DNA of 64,000 nucleotides, taken from NCBI GenBank assembly GCA_032717465.1, contig CM064657.1:24245638-24309637 (forward strand), written 5' to 3'. A program made the position numbers and the translations under genes. Below, one piece after another: positions 15,327 through 25,050 of this stretch; within the stretch, counting starts at the first letter, position 1; every line of letters starts with the position of its first letter. The DNA comes from Coenobita brevimanus. Its lineage: Eukaryota; Arthropoda; Malacostraca; Decapoda; Coenobitidae. The notes below the pieces were generated by a model, which saw only the letters and a program-made list of their open reading frames with translations, did not search any database and was not told where the DNA came from.

Positions 15327-15778
15327 ATAATACGGTTACCACCCAGCATTTTTACATGGTTTATCTTATCGCTTATTCCTATAAAAACGTACACGCCAGT
15401 TTTACTGTACTACGTGGTGTTTTTTGTCAATTTTTCCTGCCGGTTTAGACTGGAGGGCTTGGTGGGCTGGGGAGAGATTCGCTCTTTGCTATCCATGTTT
15501 TATTCCAGTAGTTTAGTCACTCTTGCGGGAGCAGCCTGGCATGGGCCAACTAGCCTACTGCACTAATCCTTTCTCCTTATTTTTTGTGTGTGTGTCCTGG
15601 GTTACAGGAAGCCATTAGACTTGCCACTCAGCGTAAACTCACCTGAAGTGGAAATAAGATAGTAAGACGTAGCAGGAAAGAAAGGGAGCAGTAGGAAAAA
15701 AGGAGGTCAGACACAGATTGATAAAGCTGAAGGAAGAAGTAGGCAATACTACGTCTATGACAAGAAGCGGTGCCAAGG
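15327..15778. repeat. S3 dispersed repeat split by a CR1 fragment
   Basis: 15330-15365 (ggttaccacccagcat, then acatggttt) and 15592-15700 (cctgggttacaggaagcc, ttgccactcagcgtaaa) are the two halves of the block that is continuous at 7255-7340. The CR1 piece 15366-15591 lies exactly between them. Confidence 0.65.
15366..15591 (+). mobile_element. CR1 3' UTR fragment inserted in S3
   Basis: Starts at the 3' UTR block acgccagttttactg and ends at the terminal signature (gcatgggccaactagcc, then tctccttat). Only the 3' UTR is present. Confidence 0.8.
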
Positions 15779-15850
15779 CACAGCAAACCCTCAATCGGTA
15801 GAGAGGTGGCCCGCGGTCCTACCGGGCCCAGGTTCAAATCCTCGCTGGGG
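15779..15850 (+). mobile_element. tRNA-like SINE head
   Basis: A-box-like tcggtagagaggtgg and a B box aggttcaaatcc about 45 bases later, in tRNA spacing. Probably the pol III head of a SINE that extends to the right. I cannot place its 3' end. Confidence 0.5.
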
Positions 15851-15859
15851 CAGGGAACA

Positions 15860-16560
15860 GTTTAAGGATCTGATTTCATACAAAGCAGACTTTACTGATC
15901 TACCAGAAGACCCGCCGACATGTCGAAAAAATATCCCCGCTAATACCAATACACCAGTCCTGTATGAGACAGCCCTAGCATGTATTCAATATGGACGGTG
16001 GGTGTTAGCGCCGAAGTGGACATGTGCTGTAGAGGTGTATGGTGTGTAGGAGGACTACTGGGCCTCGGGAACAGGCTGTGAAGCCTATGCCCAGAGTCGA
16101 GCTCATAAAAAAAAAGAAGTCCCCGGCAGTCATTTAAGTGCTGATGTGTAAACACAACAGGGTAGCTAGTCAAAGGTGTATCAAATTTGGAGTAAATCGG
16201 GTGAAAATTTGACGATTTTATGTCCATTTGAAATTTTAGGCCCGACCCACCTGACACTGACCACCGCTAACTTGGGGGTGATCCCCTGATGTAGTGAGGC
16301 ATGTTATGGGATGCAGATTTGAAATATGCACCTTTAGGTTTTGGTTTCTTGTAGATATGACGAATTCGAAAGGAGTTAGGGCGAAAAGACTTTTTTTTTT
16401 TTGGGGGGGGGGGTCTACAGCCTGGGCCTTGGCCCAGTTTGGCCCAAAATTTAATTAGGTGATTAGAAGCTCATAGCCCATCATCCATGTAATTTTAGTC
16501 AAAATCGTAGCCGTAATTTTCATGTAAAGCTGTTACAGACAGACAAACCGAGTGAAAACA
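15860..16560. other. No gene; R4 repeat fragment
   Basis: 16040-16108 (tgtaggaggactactggg, aacaggctgtgaagcc, tatgcccagagtcg) is shared with 22305-22365 and defines a small dispersed repeat, R4. 16391-16414 is a T run followed by a G run. Confidence 0.6.
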
Positions 16561-16564
16561 GTAC

Positions 16565-16659
16565 CCGTCCCCGATTCCCTCCAGGATGGGCAGGTAACCA
16601 GGGAACTCCTTCACCCAGTCATAGCGGTGCCACCACATGAAGATGTCCCTCCACAACAC
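16565..16659 (-). CDS. Candidate host-gene exon, unknown protein
   Basis: The minus strand has a polypyrimidine tract and acceptor (ctttttcattctcctag) followed by a 95-base open stretch encoding VLWRDIFMWWHRYDWVKEF and then PGYLPILEGIGD. A GT donor candidate (ACGG then GTACTG) closes it at 16565. Codon third positions are strongly G/C (about 27 of 31), quite unlike the flanks, which is what a selected exon looks like. The residues are aromatic-rich (six Trp/Tyr), suggesting a folded or membrane-associated protein. I do not recognise the family. It overlaps no repeat found here. The donor is weak beyond GT, so the exon could extend. No partner exon is visible in the window, so introns would have to be long. 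Confidence 0.55.
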
Positions 16660-17083
16660 CTAGGAGAATGAAAAAGCATACTGGTAATACTAGTCGTGTT
16701 TGAAATATAACGTGAGATATCCTTCACACAGCACTAGTCTTGACAATAAGATGGGGTGTGTTAGAGATATGAATAATGTAAAGTGACAAGTTAAAAGTGG
16801 TTTTTATTGGATTTAGGAGACACTGGCATTGAAATATATACCTTTGATCAGGACAGATTATGCAGAAAAGATAAAAGATCCTGTGGCAGGGTACCGAATG
16901 ATCAAACGATCGTGCATGTCGTAGGGATAGGAGAAATGAAGAATAAGAAATAAATTGGTAATGGAACAGAAACCAAAGGAACACCACTTGATACCGGTAG
17001 GTTTAGTATAGTAGTTAGGCGGAAAAAAGTGAAGGCAACTTCGGGTAAATTACGCAGTTACAGGAAGATAGTTTTGAAGGCAT
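16660..17083. other. No gene recognised
   Basis: Would be intron upstream of the candidate exon at 16565-16659. No other exon-like segment seen. Confidence 0.4.
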
Positions 17084-17109
17084 GAGAGAGAGAGAGAGAG
17101 AGAGAGAGG
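17084..17109. repeat. (AG)n microsatellite
   Basis: Directly abuts the 3' end of the large CR1 copy. Confidence 0.95.
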
Positions 17110-18135
17110 ATATCTGCGGTAGACCCTTTAAGCAGCCCCTACAAGAGTAACTGAACTACTAGAATGAGGTAAGGATAGCAAGGGAGAAGGCTGTCCCCCG
17201 CCCTCCAAACCCTTCAGCTGAAGCCCCCAGGAAAAAGTCAGAAGGAACACAACAGAGAACAGAAAAACTGGCATGGACATATTATAGGTAAGTGTGAAAG
17301 GAGAAAAAGAGACAATCATAGTGTAATCTGAAAAGGAAGAGAATGAATTAGTAGTTTTTTTTTTTTTTTTTAATCACCCCATATTTGCATATGCTTCTCT
17401 AGTGTACAGTACATGCTTGAAACTCTCACTGAAAAGGACAGCAACTACATTACTAGGTACCTTATTCCATTCGTTTACTACTCAGTTGCCAAACCAATAT
17501 CTACCTGTTTTCTTACTAAAACGGAATTTGTCTAGTTTGAAACCATTAATTCTAGTTCTCCTCTATGCTTACTTTCAGTACGCTTGGTACTTTGCTAGTA
17601 TCTCCCTTATTTATTCCTTTCATCCACTTAAACACTACAATTAAGGCTCCCCTTACTCTATGTTGCCAAACCAATATCTACCCATTTTCTTACTAAAACG
17701 GAATATGTCTAGTTTGAAACCATTACTTCTACTTCTCCTGTATGCTCACTTTTAGTACTTTGCTAATATCTCCCTTATTTTATTCCCTTCATCCACTTAA
17801 ACATCTCAGTTAAGGCTCCCCTTACTCTATGCCTTTCTAGTGAGTGCAGATTTAGCCTTTTCAGTCTGTCTTCATATGAAAGGTTCCGAACATCATGTAT
17901 CATTTTTGTCAGTCTTCTCTGTACATTTTCTAAGAAATTTATATGTTCATTCTATAGTACGGACACCAGAATTGCACAGCGTAGTCAGAATGTGGTCTTA
18001 CTAATGCTACATAAAGCTGCAGTATTATTTTAGCTGTCCTATTGCTCACCCTTCACAAAATAAATCCTAGGACCCTCTTTGCATAATTTCTCGCATTAAT
18101 ACACTGTTGCCTTGGTTTGGTCTTTACTAACCATA

Positions 18136-18298
18136 AGGGAGTGGGGTGAAGCAGTGGTAAAACGTGTGACTCGAGATCGCGAGGTTGAGAGTTCGCATCC
18201 CTCCCAGATAGCTGCCTTTGCTGGGAGGGGTAGTGCTCGTGTGTAACCTTAGCAGAGCTATATAATCCATCTAGGTCTAGCTCGGGGGAATAATCACT
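18136..18298 (+). mobile_element. Short tRNA-derived SINE with 13-bp target duplication
   Basis: About 163 bases with an A box (agcagtggtaaaacg), a B box (gagttcgcatcc) and a paired acceptor stem (gggag with ctccc). It is flanked by tttactaaccata at 18123-18135 and 18299-18311, a target-site duplication of the CR1 host sequence. The head resembles a tRNA with a long variable arm. No poly-A tail is seen. Confidence 0.85.
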
Positions 18299-18331
18299 TT
18301 TACTAACCATAGCTCCTAGATCTGTCGTGCA

Positions 18332-18380
18332 TTTTATCTATCTAACTATTGCCAGACACCATAATCCCGTAAGGGGTGGC
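18332..18380 (-). mobile_element. LINE-B 3' tip (about 50 bp)
   Basis: ttatctatctaactattgcc then agacaccataatcccg: tetranucleotide tail plus the LINE-B terminal signature. A severely 5'-truncated insertion, followed by an S3 fragment to about 18512. Confidence 0.75.
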
Positions 18381-18547
18381 CGTTTGACTTTGAGTTATTT
18401 GTTTTACGGGGAGGGACACTAACGCTTTACCAATCCACTTGTTGACACGTAGGGAGCACGTATGGTTTGGTTATATGGTTACCACCCAGCGTTGTAAATG
18501 GTTTCTGGCCTTACCGATTTACTAATTTCTTTGTTCTCTAAGTTGTA

Positions 18548-19486
18548 CACCTCTCCCCCACTATTCGACAGGGATGTGTTCCACATAAAATGGTTGAGTA
18601 ACAAATTGGTCGAATAATGAAACGATTTTTTTCATAAGATTGTTAAGAAATAGGGGGGTTAGTTTTCTGACTATCTTCACTTCAGAAAATATTCAATAGA
18701 GATGGAAAAAATAGCATTAAATATGAACGAAAGTGACACAAGGATTTGAGCTGTTTTCTTACATAGACCTACGTTCTCAAGGAAAGTTATTTTAGTACGA
18801 CATACATCTCAGATGATTGACATATGATTTTCGTTCAAAAAAATATTGGAGAACAAACAAAATAAACTTTACTTAGCGATATGAAAGAAAGCCGCCTGAA
18901 CGCCTTTGATAGCGTGTTTACTGCCGATCCCGCCGACTGGACATGACATCACCAAATCAAACAAACTCAGATGTATTCAGTTTAAACCCATAAATGGCAG
19001 TGGAAGCTTACCTGGAAGCTCTGAAACCAAACTGGAAGGCTTCGCCCCCAGGACGCCCCAGTGATTATAACCTACCTAACCTAGTGCAAACTAAGATGTG
19101 TATTACATAAAAACAGTATCGTGTGTTAAGAGCATTCGTTAATCACTGGCGCATCGTCACCCTACTATGCAGTGGCTAAACACTCACTGAGGTTGGTAAG
19201 CACATGATTGCGCTTGACGGAGGTAATAGTAGGGGTCTTGGGTGGAGCCATGGTGGTGCTGTAGTATTCCACGAGACCAAATAGAAATGCAGACGGATGA
19301 ATAGGCAACCGATCAGCAGGGCAAAGCACAGGAGACTGAGGCAGTTCAGCCAGTCTGTTTGGCGGCGCAAGGTTTGAATTATCGAAATGGCAGGGATAAC
19401 CATGTCGAACAACGAAAAAGGTTATATTTATAAATGTTGAGACAACGAATTGTCGAATAACGATCGGTTGAAAAACGAGGGCTTGG
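18548..19486. mobile_element. Pogo/Tc1-like DNA element inserted in CR1
   Basis: CR1 sequence ends at gttgta (18547) and resumes at tgtattt (19487), so TA (or TGTA) is duplicated. The ends CACCTCTCCCCC and, reversed, CACCAAGCCCTC form an imperfect inverted repeat. Both subterminal regions carry TATTCGAC and related TCGTTATTCGAC-like blocks, a style typical of pogo/Tigger elements. An exon-like segment lies inside on the minus strand (19188-19251). At 939 bp it is too short to be a full transposase element. Confidence 0.6.
19188..19251 (-). pseudogene. Possible first coding exon of a pogo/jerky-like transposase
   Basis: A minus-strand ATG in strong context (caccATGG) opens 21 codons starting MAPPKTPTITSVKRNHV and ends at a textbook donor (CTCA then GTGAGT) at 19188. 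The KRNHV-leucine pattern is reminiscent of the N-terminal HTH of tigger/jerky-type transposases; that is inference. An alternative frame through the same stretch (19176-19403) reads a hydrophobic segment (LSLLCFALLIGCLFI) and could be an unrelated chance frame. No following exon is present before the element ends. Confidence 0.3.
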
Positions 19487-21545
19487 TGTATTTAGTACCT
19501 CCAGTGGTTTTGCCTACGTTAAGTACTTTACATTTTTCAACGTTAAATTCCATTTGCTAATTTTTAGGCCATTTGGACAATATATCAAGGCCCTTTTGTA
19601 AGTTAAGGCAATCGTCAGTCGAGTAAATGATATGTCCTAGTTTTGTGTCATTGACAAATTTGCTAATACTGCTAGTGATTCCTAAGTCTAAATCGTTCAT
19701 ATAGGCTATATAATAAATAATAAGAGACCGAGTACTGATCCCTATGGTACACCGCCTGTTACTAATCCCCAATCTGACTTAGTTCCGTTTACTAATACTC
19801 TGCTTTTTTCCCATTAGCCAGGATTCTATCCAGTGTAAAATATCATTATCTATACCATGTGCTCGAGCCTTTCTAACTAACGTTTCATTTGGGACCCAAT
19901 CAAAAGCTTTACAAGTCCAGATAAATAATATTGTAAGCTTTATCGCTATCTAGTGCCTCATAGACCTCCAAGAAGAATAATAACCAGTTTGAAGCAGGAT
20001 CATCCTTGCCTGAACCCGTGCTGATTTTCATTTATAAGAAAATCTTCGTAAGTGTTCCCTAATTTTAATTGCTAAAATTGACTCTAGCATTTTTTCTATT
20101 CTTGATGTTAGGTCTAGCAGACGAGAATTCGACACATATGCTTTATCACCCTTTTCAAAAATGGGCATGACTTTTCCAGTCTTCCACGCCTCTGGAACTT
20201 CTCCTGACTTCACCCCCTAAATGGCTGGCTTTATATAGCGTGGTACCAGGTAGTTCTCTCCGTACCGGCATTTTTCCAAAAACAGCCTGTTTTCAAACCT
20301 TAATATCCCAGAAACAATGGCCGTTAGGGAAACAAATTAGAGAACATATTACTCACCAACTCTTCTTCCAGCAAATGAAAGTATCCCCAGGTTTGTATGT
20401 CGTCGCATTGATAATTAATGACATGAGGAAGAGGAGTACCGTAATTCTTGGCACTAGAGGCAGGATGTATTCGTACGTGTGCGCGCGGCCCCTACTATGG
20501 TTTGGCTTGCAGTGTGATAACTTCTCCATTACTAGATAAACTAGACACAGTGGCATCCAAGGCATGTACTGTGGCACCGTCATTGACTCCTTTCATAGTA
20601 TTCTTGGAAAGAAACTTGGCAGGGGTGGATGAGGCAAAAGCCCACGTGAGGCGGGAACAGAATCAGACGAGAAGGGTTAAGAAAACATCGTCTTACATGA
20701 CTGAGGTATGCTTCCCTAGGCTGGAGGGAGTCTGTCTCTGGAGTTTGGTGATGAGATCAAGTGGCGGCCACTTCACACTGTGCCGTGAAAACAATTGCAG
20801 TTCCCACCGACACCCAGTGGCCTCCCGCCATCTCTTTTGCGTTGGTCCATACCGACATCTGGTGGTTAGGGGTTAAAGAATCATTAAATAATGTTAAAAG
20901 TGGCTGACATTACTCTTCTTTGGTTTCTTTTATAATTTTTGCATATACCATCGTCTGGACCTGGCGGCTTTTGAGGTTGTAACGTATTAATTTCTTTCAG
21001 TATGTCCTCCTTACTAATGGTTATTTTACAAAGAATATTGTCTGCATTATCATCGTCAATATTTGCTGCTTCAGGGACCAGGTCTGGATTTTCCTTGGTA
21101 AATACTGATACAAAATAATTACAGATGGAGTACTTTTCTGTATCTTCACTGGTACTGTTATCTGATTCTGTTCTGAGAGGTCCTATCCTATCTTTTATTT
21201 TTCGTACGGCACATTTGGTAAAAACCCTTGGGGTTTTCTTTCAGTTCACTAACAACCTAAGTTTCATAACCCCGCTTTGCTTTCCATATTTCGCTCTTTA
21301 CATCCCTATTCAAAATTGCCTGCCGATTACGGTGTGTTCCATATGTTATTTTTCTATACATTCCTTTCCATTGGCCTCTGAGAGATTTTAATCTGTCATT
21401 TAACCATCTTGGTTCTGAATTAATCATTCTAAACGGTTCGGAAGGGATAGATCTATGTTGGCTTCTGTAAATTTTATTTATTAACTCATCGTATTTCTAA
21501 CTGGCCAAATGGCTGCTTGGTACCGGACCTGAGTTAATCTCCATC
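19487..21545 (-). pseudogene. CR1 ORF2 reverse transcriptase region
   Basis: Interrupted by the piggyBac-like element at 20213-20872. On the minus strand the pieces include the fingers segment (KKGDKAYVSNSRLLDLTSR, an altered SNYRPISLTS block, around 20150-20090), the SGVPQG-like block near 19740 and the TKLGHIIYSTDDC block after the FADD position (about 19650). Stops and frameshifts make it non-functional. Confidence 0.75.
20213..20872. mobile_element. piggyBac-like non-autonomous element
   Basis: CR1 is interrupted between ttca (20209-20212) and ttaa (20873-20876); the uninterrupted copy at 49.97 kb reads TTAA here, so the duplication is TTAA with one substitution. The ends are CCCCCTAAATGG and, reversed, CCCCTAACCACC. 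TTAA targets plus CCC-starting termini are the piggyBac signature. No transposase frame inside. Confidence 0.6.
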
Positions 21546-21852
21546 GCCTATATCCTGTCCCTCACTATGACCTGATCTTTCCATGTGACCTGGCACACAT
21601 TCCCACCCATTTCTTACCCCTCGCCTATTACCTTGGGTTCCCCACTGACGTGACTCTTCCTAAACTTAAACTAGTCCAGTCATGAAATACTGTTCCAAAA
21701 CAAGCTCTTAATCCATCAAAATATCCTAGATGAAAATTAGGAATGGTTGAGAGGATTTCAGTAGAACAGACATCCCAAATAAATTTGATCTTTATTTCTT
21801 CACGATCGTTGTTCGTCCACCAACTTCTATATCGTTAATGATGTCCTCTTAG

Positions 21853-21933
21853 ATACAACAGAGTGTGCAGTGAGGTTGGATGGTGAGGATATGGAGAATG
21901 TGAGTGCATTCAAGTACTTGGGTAGTGTGATGG
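21853..21933 (+). mobile_element. LINE-B internal scrap
   Basis: About 75 bases matching the LINE-B RT region (ECAVRLDGEDMENVSAFKYL frame, as at 34360 and 59990), lying within the CR1 endonuclease region. The preceding 21545-21852 is unassigned. Confidence 0.7.
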
Positions 21934-22362
21934 TGGCCTCCCATATGTACTGATAAAAGAAATTATCCTCTACTGCCTCTAGAAATTTCTCTGACTCAGC
22001 ATCGCGTATCTGATTTCGCCAGTCTGTCCTTGGCAGGTTAAGATCCCCTACAATTACTTCCAAGCTGGACTGTGATGCTTTCCTAATTTCCTCCCAAAGG
22101 TATTAACAATCAACTTTACTTAATTTTGGGGATTATAAATAGCTTCTAAGGCTAATTTCTCCCTGTTGTTCCTAATTTCAACCCAGAACTTTCCGCGTCC
22201 CTATTTACTTTGATGTTGGCTTTATAGTAGCAGTTTAAATATCTATCCCACCCCCTTTTCTTCCCAAATGGTTTGACATAAAAATATAGCCCATAATCGG
22301 ATATGGTATGTAGGAGGACTGCTGGGCCTTGATAGCAGGCTGTGAAGCTTATGCCCAGAGTC

Positions 22363-22405
<43 letters not shown>

Positions 22406-22684
22406 TCTGCTAAAAATTCTCGAGTGTTTATATTCATCCAAGTTTCACTAATAACGACAATGTCTATTTTATGTGTGCAAAGCCCTTAGTTAATCTGTTT
22501 TATTGTGTAAACTCGTCCTGTTTGTGTAGTACACCTTCAGATTATTACGATTAGTTTTACCTATACTTTTGGATGTACTTTTTTGTTTGTTTGTTACTAA
22601 CTGATACTCCTTACTAATATAACCATTTTTTGTACTATCACTTATCGCTCCACTATCATCGTTTGTTCTGTTGTCTATCATCAC
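21934..22684 (-). pseudogene. CR1 ORF2 endonuclease domain
   Basis: The apurinic-type endonuclease N-terminus is visible (VYYTNRTSLHNKTD near 22500) and, after an R4/(AC)n insertion at 22297-22402, the GDLNLPRTDW metal-site block at about 22030. Frame disruptions abolish function. Confidence 0.75.
22297..22402. repeat. R4 repeat fragment plus (AC)n inside CR1
   Basis: 22305-22365 matches 16041-16100; (AC)n runs 22366-22402. The CR1 endonuclease frame is interrupted here. Confidence 0.75.
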
Positions 22685-22820
22685 CTGCTCAATTTCAGGT
22701 ATATGAGAGGATGTATCTACGCTAATGGTTAAACTGTTCTTACTTTTTCAAGTCTCGATGCATCTGTCCAAACATAATGATAATGATTTCAGAGTGGAAT
22801 TGTAACAACGTCTTGTACTT

Positions 22821-23686
22821 CTAACCTTCAACTTCGGGGGGGGGGGGAACGAACTCCCTATCTGTCATTCTAGCTAAAACAGGAGCTCCCTGCCTACTGA
22901 GCCCCATCGCAACTATACATGGCACTCCATCCATAAAACTGGTCCTACGGTAGCTGTTTATGAAAGGTATTGCATTAACTTTGCAGTACCTTTCAAGGTG
23001 GCAATTAAAGCCTATTGCCCTGCTCAACCATTCCCTCCCAACCCCCTCTCCTAGGTAGAACACAGAGTATGATAGGGGTCCCTTCCCTCCCCCCAGCCTT
23101 CTCCAACATATCCTTGTACTGTGCCACAGTACCTCACTCTTACGCCTACCAATATCGTAGCCCCCTACACTGAGGTAGACACTGGGTTTGTCTCTGCTAT
23201 CTTTCACGATGTTTGCAATTTTTCCTAACATATTATCCACCCTGGCCCCCGGAAAACACACATGTTTAGTGAGTGGAGTATACATTGTTCTGTTTAGATA
23301 TCTTACCTGGGTGTCTCCATGCAGTGACAACATTTTTCTTACCTCTCTTGATCTCAGGATTCCTGCAGGCAGTACTCTCGCCTTCCTCCCCCTCTACTTC
23401 CCTCTCTGCCTTCCTTTCACATTCGTCACCTAACATGTCGAATGCATTTGTGGGTTTTTTCTCCGCTTCTTTCTTGAGAGTGAATTTTGTTGCACCTTTG
23501 TGAACAAGTGTTCACCCTTCATCCTTTTTATCTCTCTCCTTCTACATCTCCAACAATTCCCTCATTTGTGACTTCTGCCTGGGAACCTGCACCTCCCGTT
23601 TTAATTTGAAATATTTTCCCTTTAAATCAAGGTAATCCTCCTCAAAACTTGCAGCGGGGACACAACTCTATAGAGGAAGCCATCAT
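22821..23686 (-). pseudogene. CR1 ORF1 with SGNH-type esterase domain
   Basis: Start codon at 23686-23684 (MMASSIELCPRC). The first part has a Cys-X2-Cys pair and a Lys/Glu-rich coiled-coil-like stretch, and is frame-broken. The second part (23333-22821, 170 residues open) reads as a GDSL/SGNH esterase, as known for CR1 ORF1 proteins: block I HGDTQVRYL, block III VYLSVGGYDIGRR, and a C-terminal SRQGAPVLARM. The expected catalytic Ser is Thr, the expected Asn of the GGND block is Tyr, and the final DxxH block is disrupted. The copy is therefore catalytically dead. Its role in the live element is thought to be RNA/membrane association during retrotransposition. Confidence 0.8.
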
Positions 23687-23689
23687 GCA

Positions 23690-24220
23690 CAGAAATACTA
23701 GAACACACTAGCACAACACTACCACAGGTCACTACAACACACTAGCACAACACTACCACAGATGCTGGAACACATTAGCACAACACTATCACAAGTCACT
23801 AAAACACACTGCACAACACTACCACTGATAATAGAACACACTAGCACAACACTACCACAGGTCGCTACAACACACTAGCACAACACTACAACAGGTCACT
23901 ACAACACACTAGCACAACACTAGCACACAGGTCACTACAACACACTAGCACAACATTACAAGAGGTCACCACAACACACTAGCACAACACTACCACAGGT
24001 CACTACAACACACAAGCACAACACTATCACAGGTCACCACAACACACTAGCACAACACTATCATAGATAACAGAACACATTAGCACAACACTATCACAGG
24101 TCACTACAACATACTAGCACAACACTATCACAGGTCGCTACAACACACTAGCACAACTACAATTATAGCACAGGTCACTACAACGCACTAGCACAACACT
24201 AGCACAGGTGACTAAATTCA
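23690..24220. repeat. 34-bp tandem monomers in the CR1 5' UTR
   Basis: About 15 imperfect units of roughly 34 bases (core actagcacaacactaccaca then ggtcactacaacac). The array begins four bases upstream of the ORF1 start region and ends where the CR1 homology fades. Tandem monomers upstream of ORF1 are a known LINE promoter arrangement (for example mouse L1); promoter function here is inference. Confidence 0.85.
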
Positions 24221-24351
24221 CTGACAAGTCTCACAACAGGCAGGTACAGCTAGGTAAAGTAGGAACGCCAGGAGACGTCTGAACACACTGACCTCAGGTG
24301 AGCGACAGACTGGACTGAGGTGAGCTACTGAGAGAGAGAGAGAGAGCTGAC

Positions 24352-24353
<2 letters not shown>

Positions 24354-24402
<49 letters not shown>
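24354..24402. repeat. (TG)n microsatellite
   Basis: Preceded by a short (AG)n at 24331-24346. Confidence 0.95.
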
Positions 24403-24404
<2 letters not shown>

Positions 24405-24479
24405 TAGCGAGAGTCTGGTGTTCCCCAGGGTGCCGTAGTGTTCCACGAGGCTCAAGGGACACGTCCAGGCTCTGGTCAC

Positions 24480-24660
24480 CACTCCACCTCTTCCTCCACC
24501 CCAGTCCATCTCTATCTCCACCCCAGTCCACCTCTACCTGCACCCCAATCGACCTCTACCTCCACCCCAGTCCATCTCTGCTTCCACCTCAGTCCACCTC
24601 TACCTCCACCCCAATCCATCTCCACCACTCTCCTTCTTCATCATCTTAGTTCACCTCCAC
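24480..24660. repeat. CT-rich 22-bp minisatellite, array 1
   Basis: Units like cctccaccccagtccacctc. Near-identical to array 2 at 24885-25050. A short block with ttccccaggg lies upstream at 24420. Confidence 0.85.
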
Positions 24661-24794
24661 CCCTGTCCAGCGCCAGTCCACCTCCTCCTAGTCCAGCGCC
24701 AGTCCACCTCCCCCTAGTCCAGCGGCAGTCCACCTCAGTCCAGTTCAACGTCATCCCACCTGCACCCAGTCCAATGCTAGCCCACATTTACGTA

Positions 24795-24884
24795 CATCCT
24801 TGTCTTTATTATAGTAGTTGAGTCACTCTTGTAGGAGCTGCCTAACTGGCCTATAGTAAGCCTCACTTCATATGTAGCTTATAA
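24795..24884 (+). mobile_element. CR1 3' scrap between two minisatellite arrays
   Basis: tagtagttgagtcactctt, gtaggagctgcctaactggcc: CR1 3' UTR end. Confidence 0.7.
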
Positions 24885-25050
24885 AATCCACCTCTTCCTC
24901 CACCCCAGTCCATCTCTATCTCCACCCCAGTCCACCTCTACCTCCACCCCAGTCCACCTCTACCTGCACCCCAATCGACCTCTACCTCCACCCCAGTCCA
25001 TCTCTGCTTCCACCTCAGTCCACCTCTACCTCCACCCCAATCATATAGCT
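24885..25050. repeat. CT-rich 22-bp minisatellite, array 2
   Basis: Repeats array 1 in the same unit order, with one extra unit (cctccaccccagtccacctc once more), indicating a duplicated block rather than independent expansion. Confidence 0.85.

Larger units (their letters stand above)
17110..24240 (-). mobile_element. Near full-length CR1-like LINE, multiply invaded
   Basis: Minus-strand order: 34-bp tandem monomers as 5' UTR (24215 to 23690), ORF1 with an esterase domain (23686 to about 22821), ORF2 endonuclease (about 22684 to 21940, with TNRTSLHNKTD and GDLNLPRTDW motifs), RT (about 21545 down to 19490), C-terminal domain and 3' UTR down to 17110. ORF2 carries many stops and frameshifts. 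Later insertions: SINE 18136-18298, LINE-B tip and S3 scrap 18332-18512, pogo-like 18548-19486, piggyBac-like 20213-20872, LINE-B scrap 21853-21933, R4 plus (AC)n 22297-22402. There is also an internal tandem duplication of about 177 bp (17486-17662 and 17663-17838). CR1 clade is inferred from the esterase ORF1, the RT/C-terminal motifs and the octamer-ended 3' tip seen in sister copies. Confidence 0.88.

Noticed and set aside
19176..19412. 78-codon membrane protein frame
   Set aside because: Starts at TTG, overlaps the better-supported ATG/GTGAGT exon in another frame, and has no acceptor or homolog I know.
23690..24220. CRISPR array
   Set aside because: Units are contiguous 34-mers without unique spacers, the genome is animal, and the array sits upstream of a LINE ORF1.
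24359..24821. Frames of alternating Cys-Val or Thr-His
   Set aside because: Translated (TG)n/(CA)n and CT minisatellites. The same applies to frames at 14184-14537, 22152-22437, 47631-47932, 50457-50933, 51732-52324 and 58570-58851.
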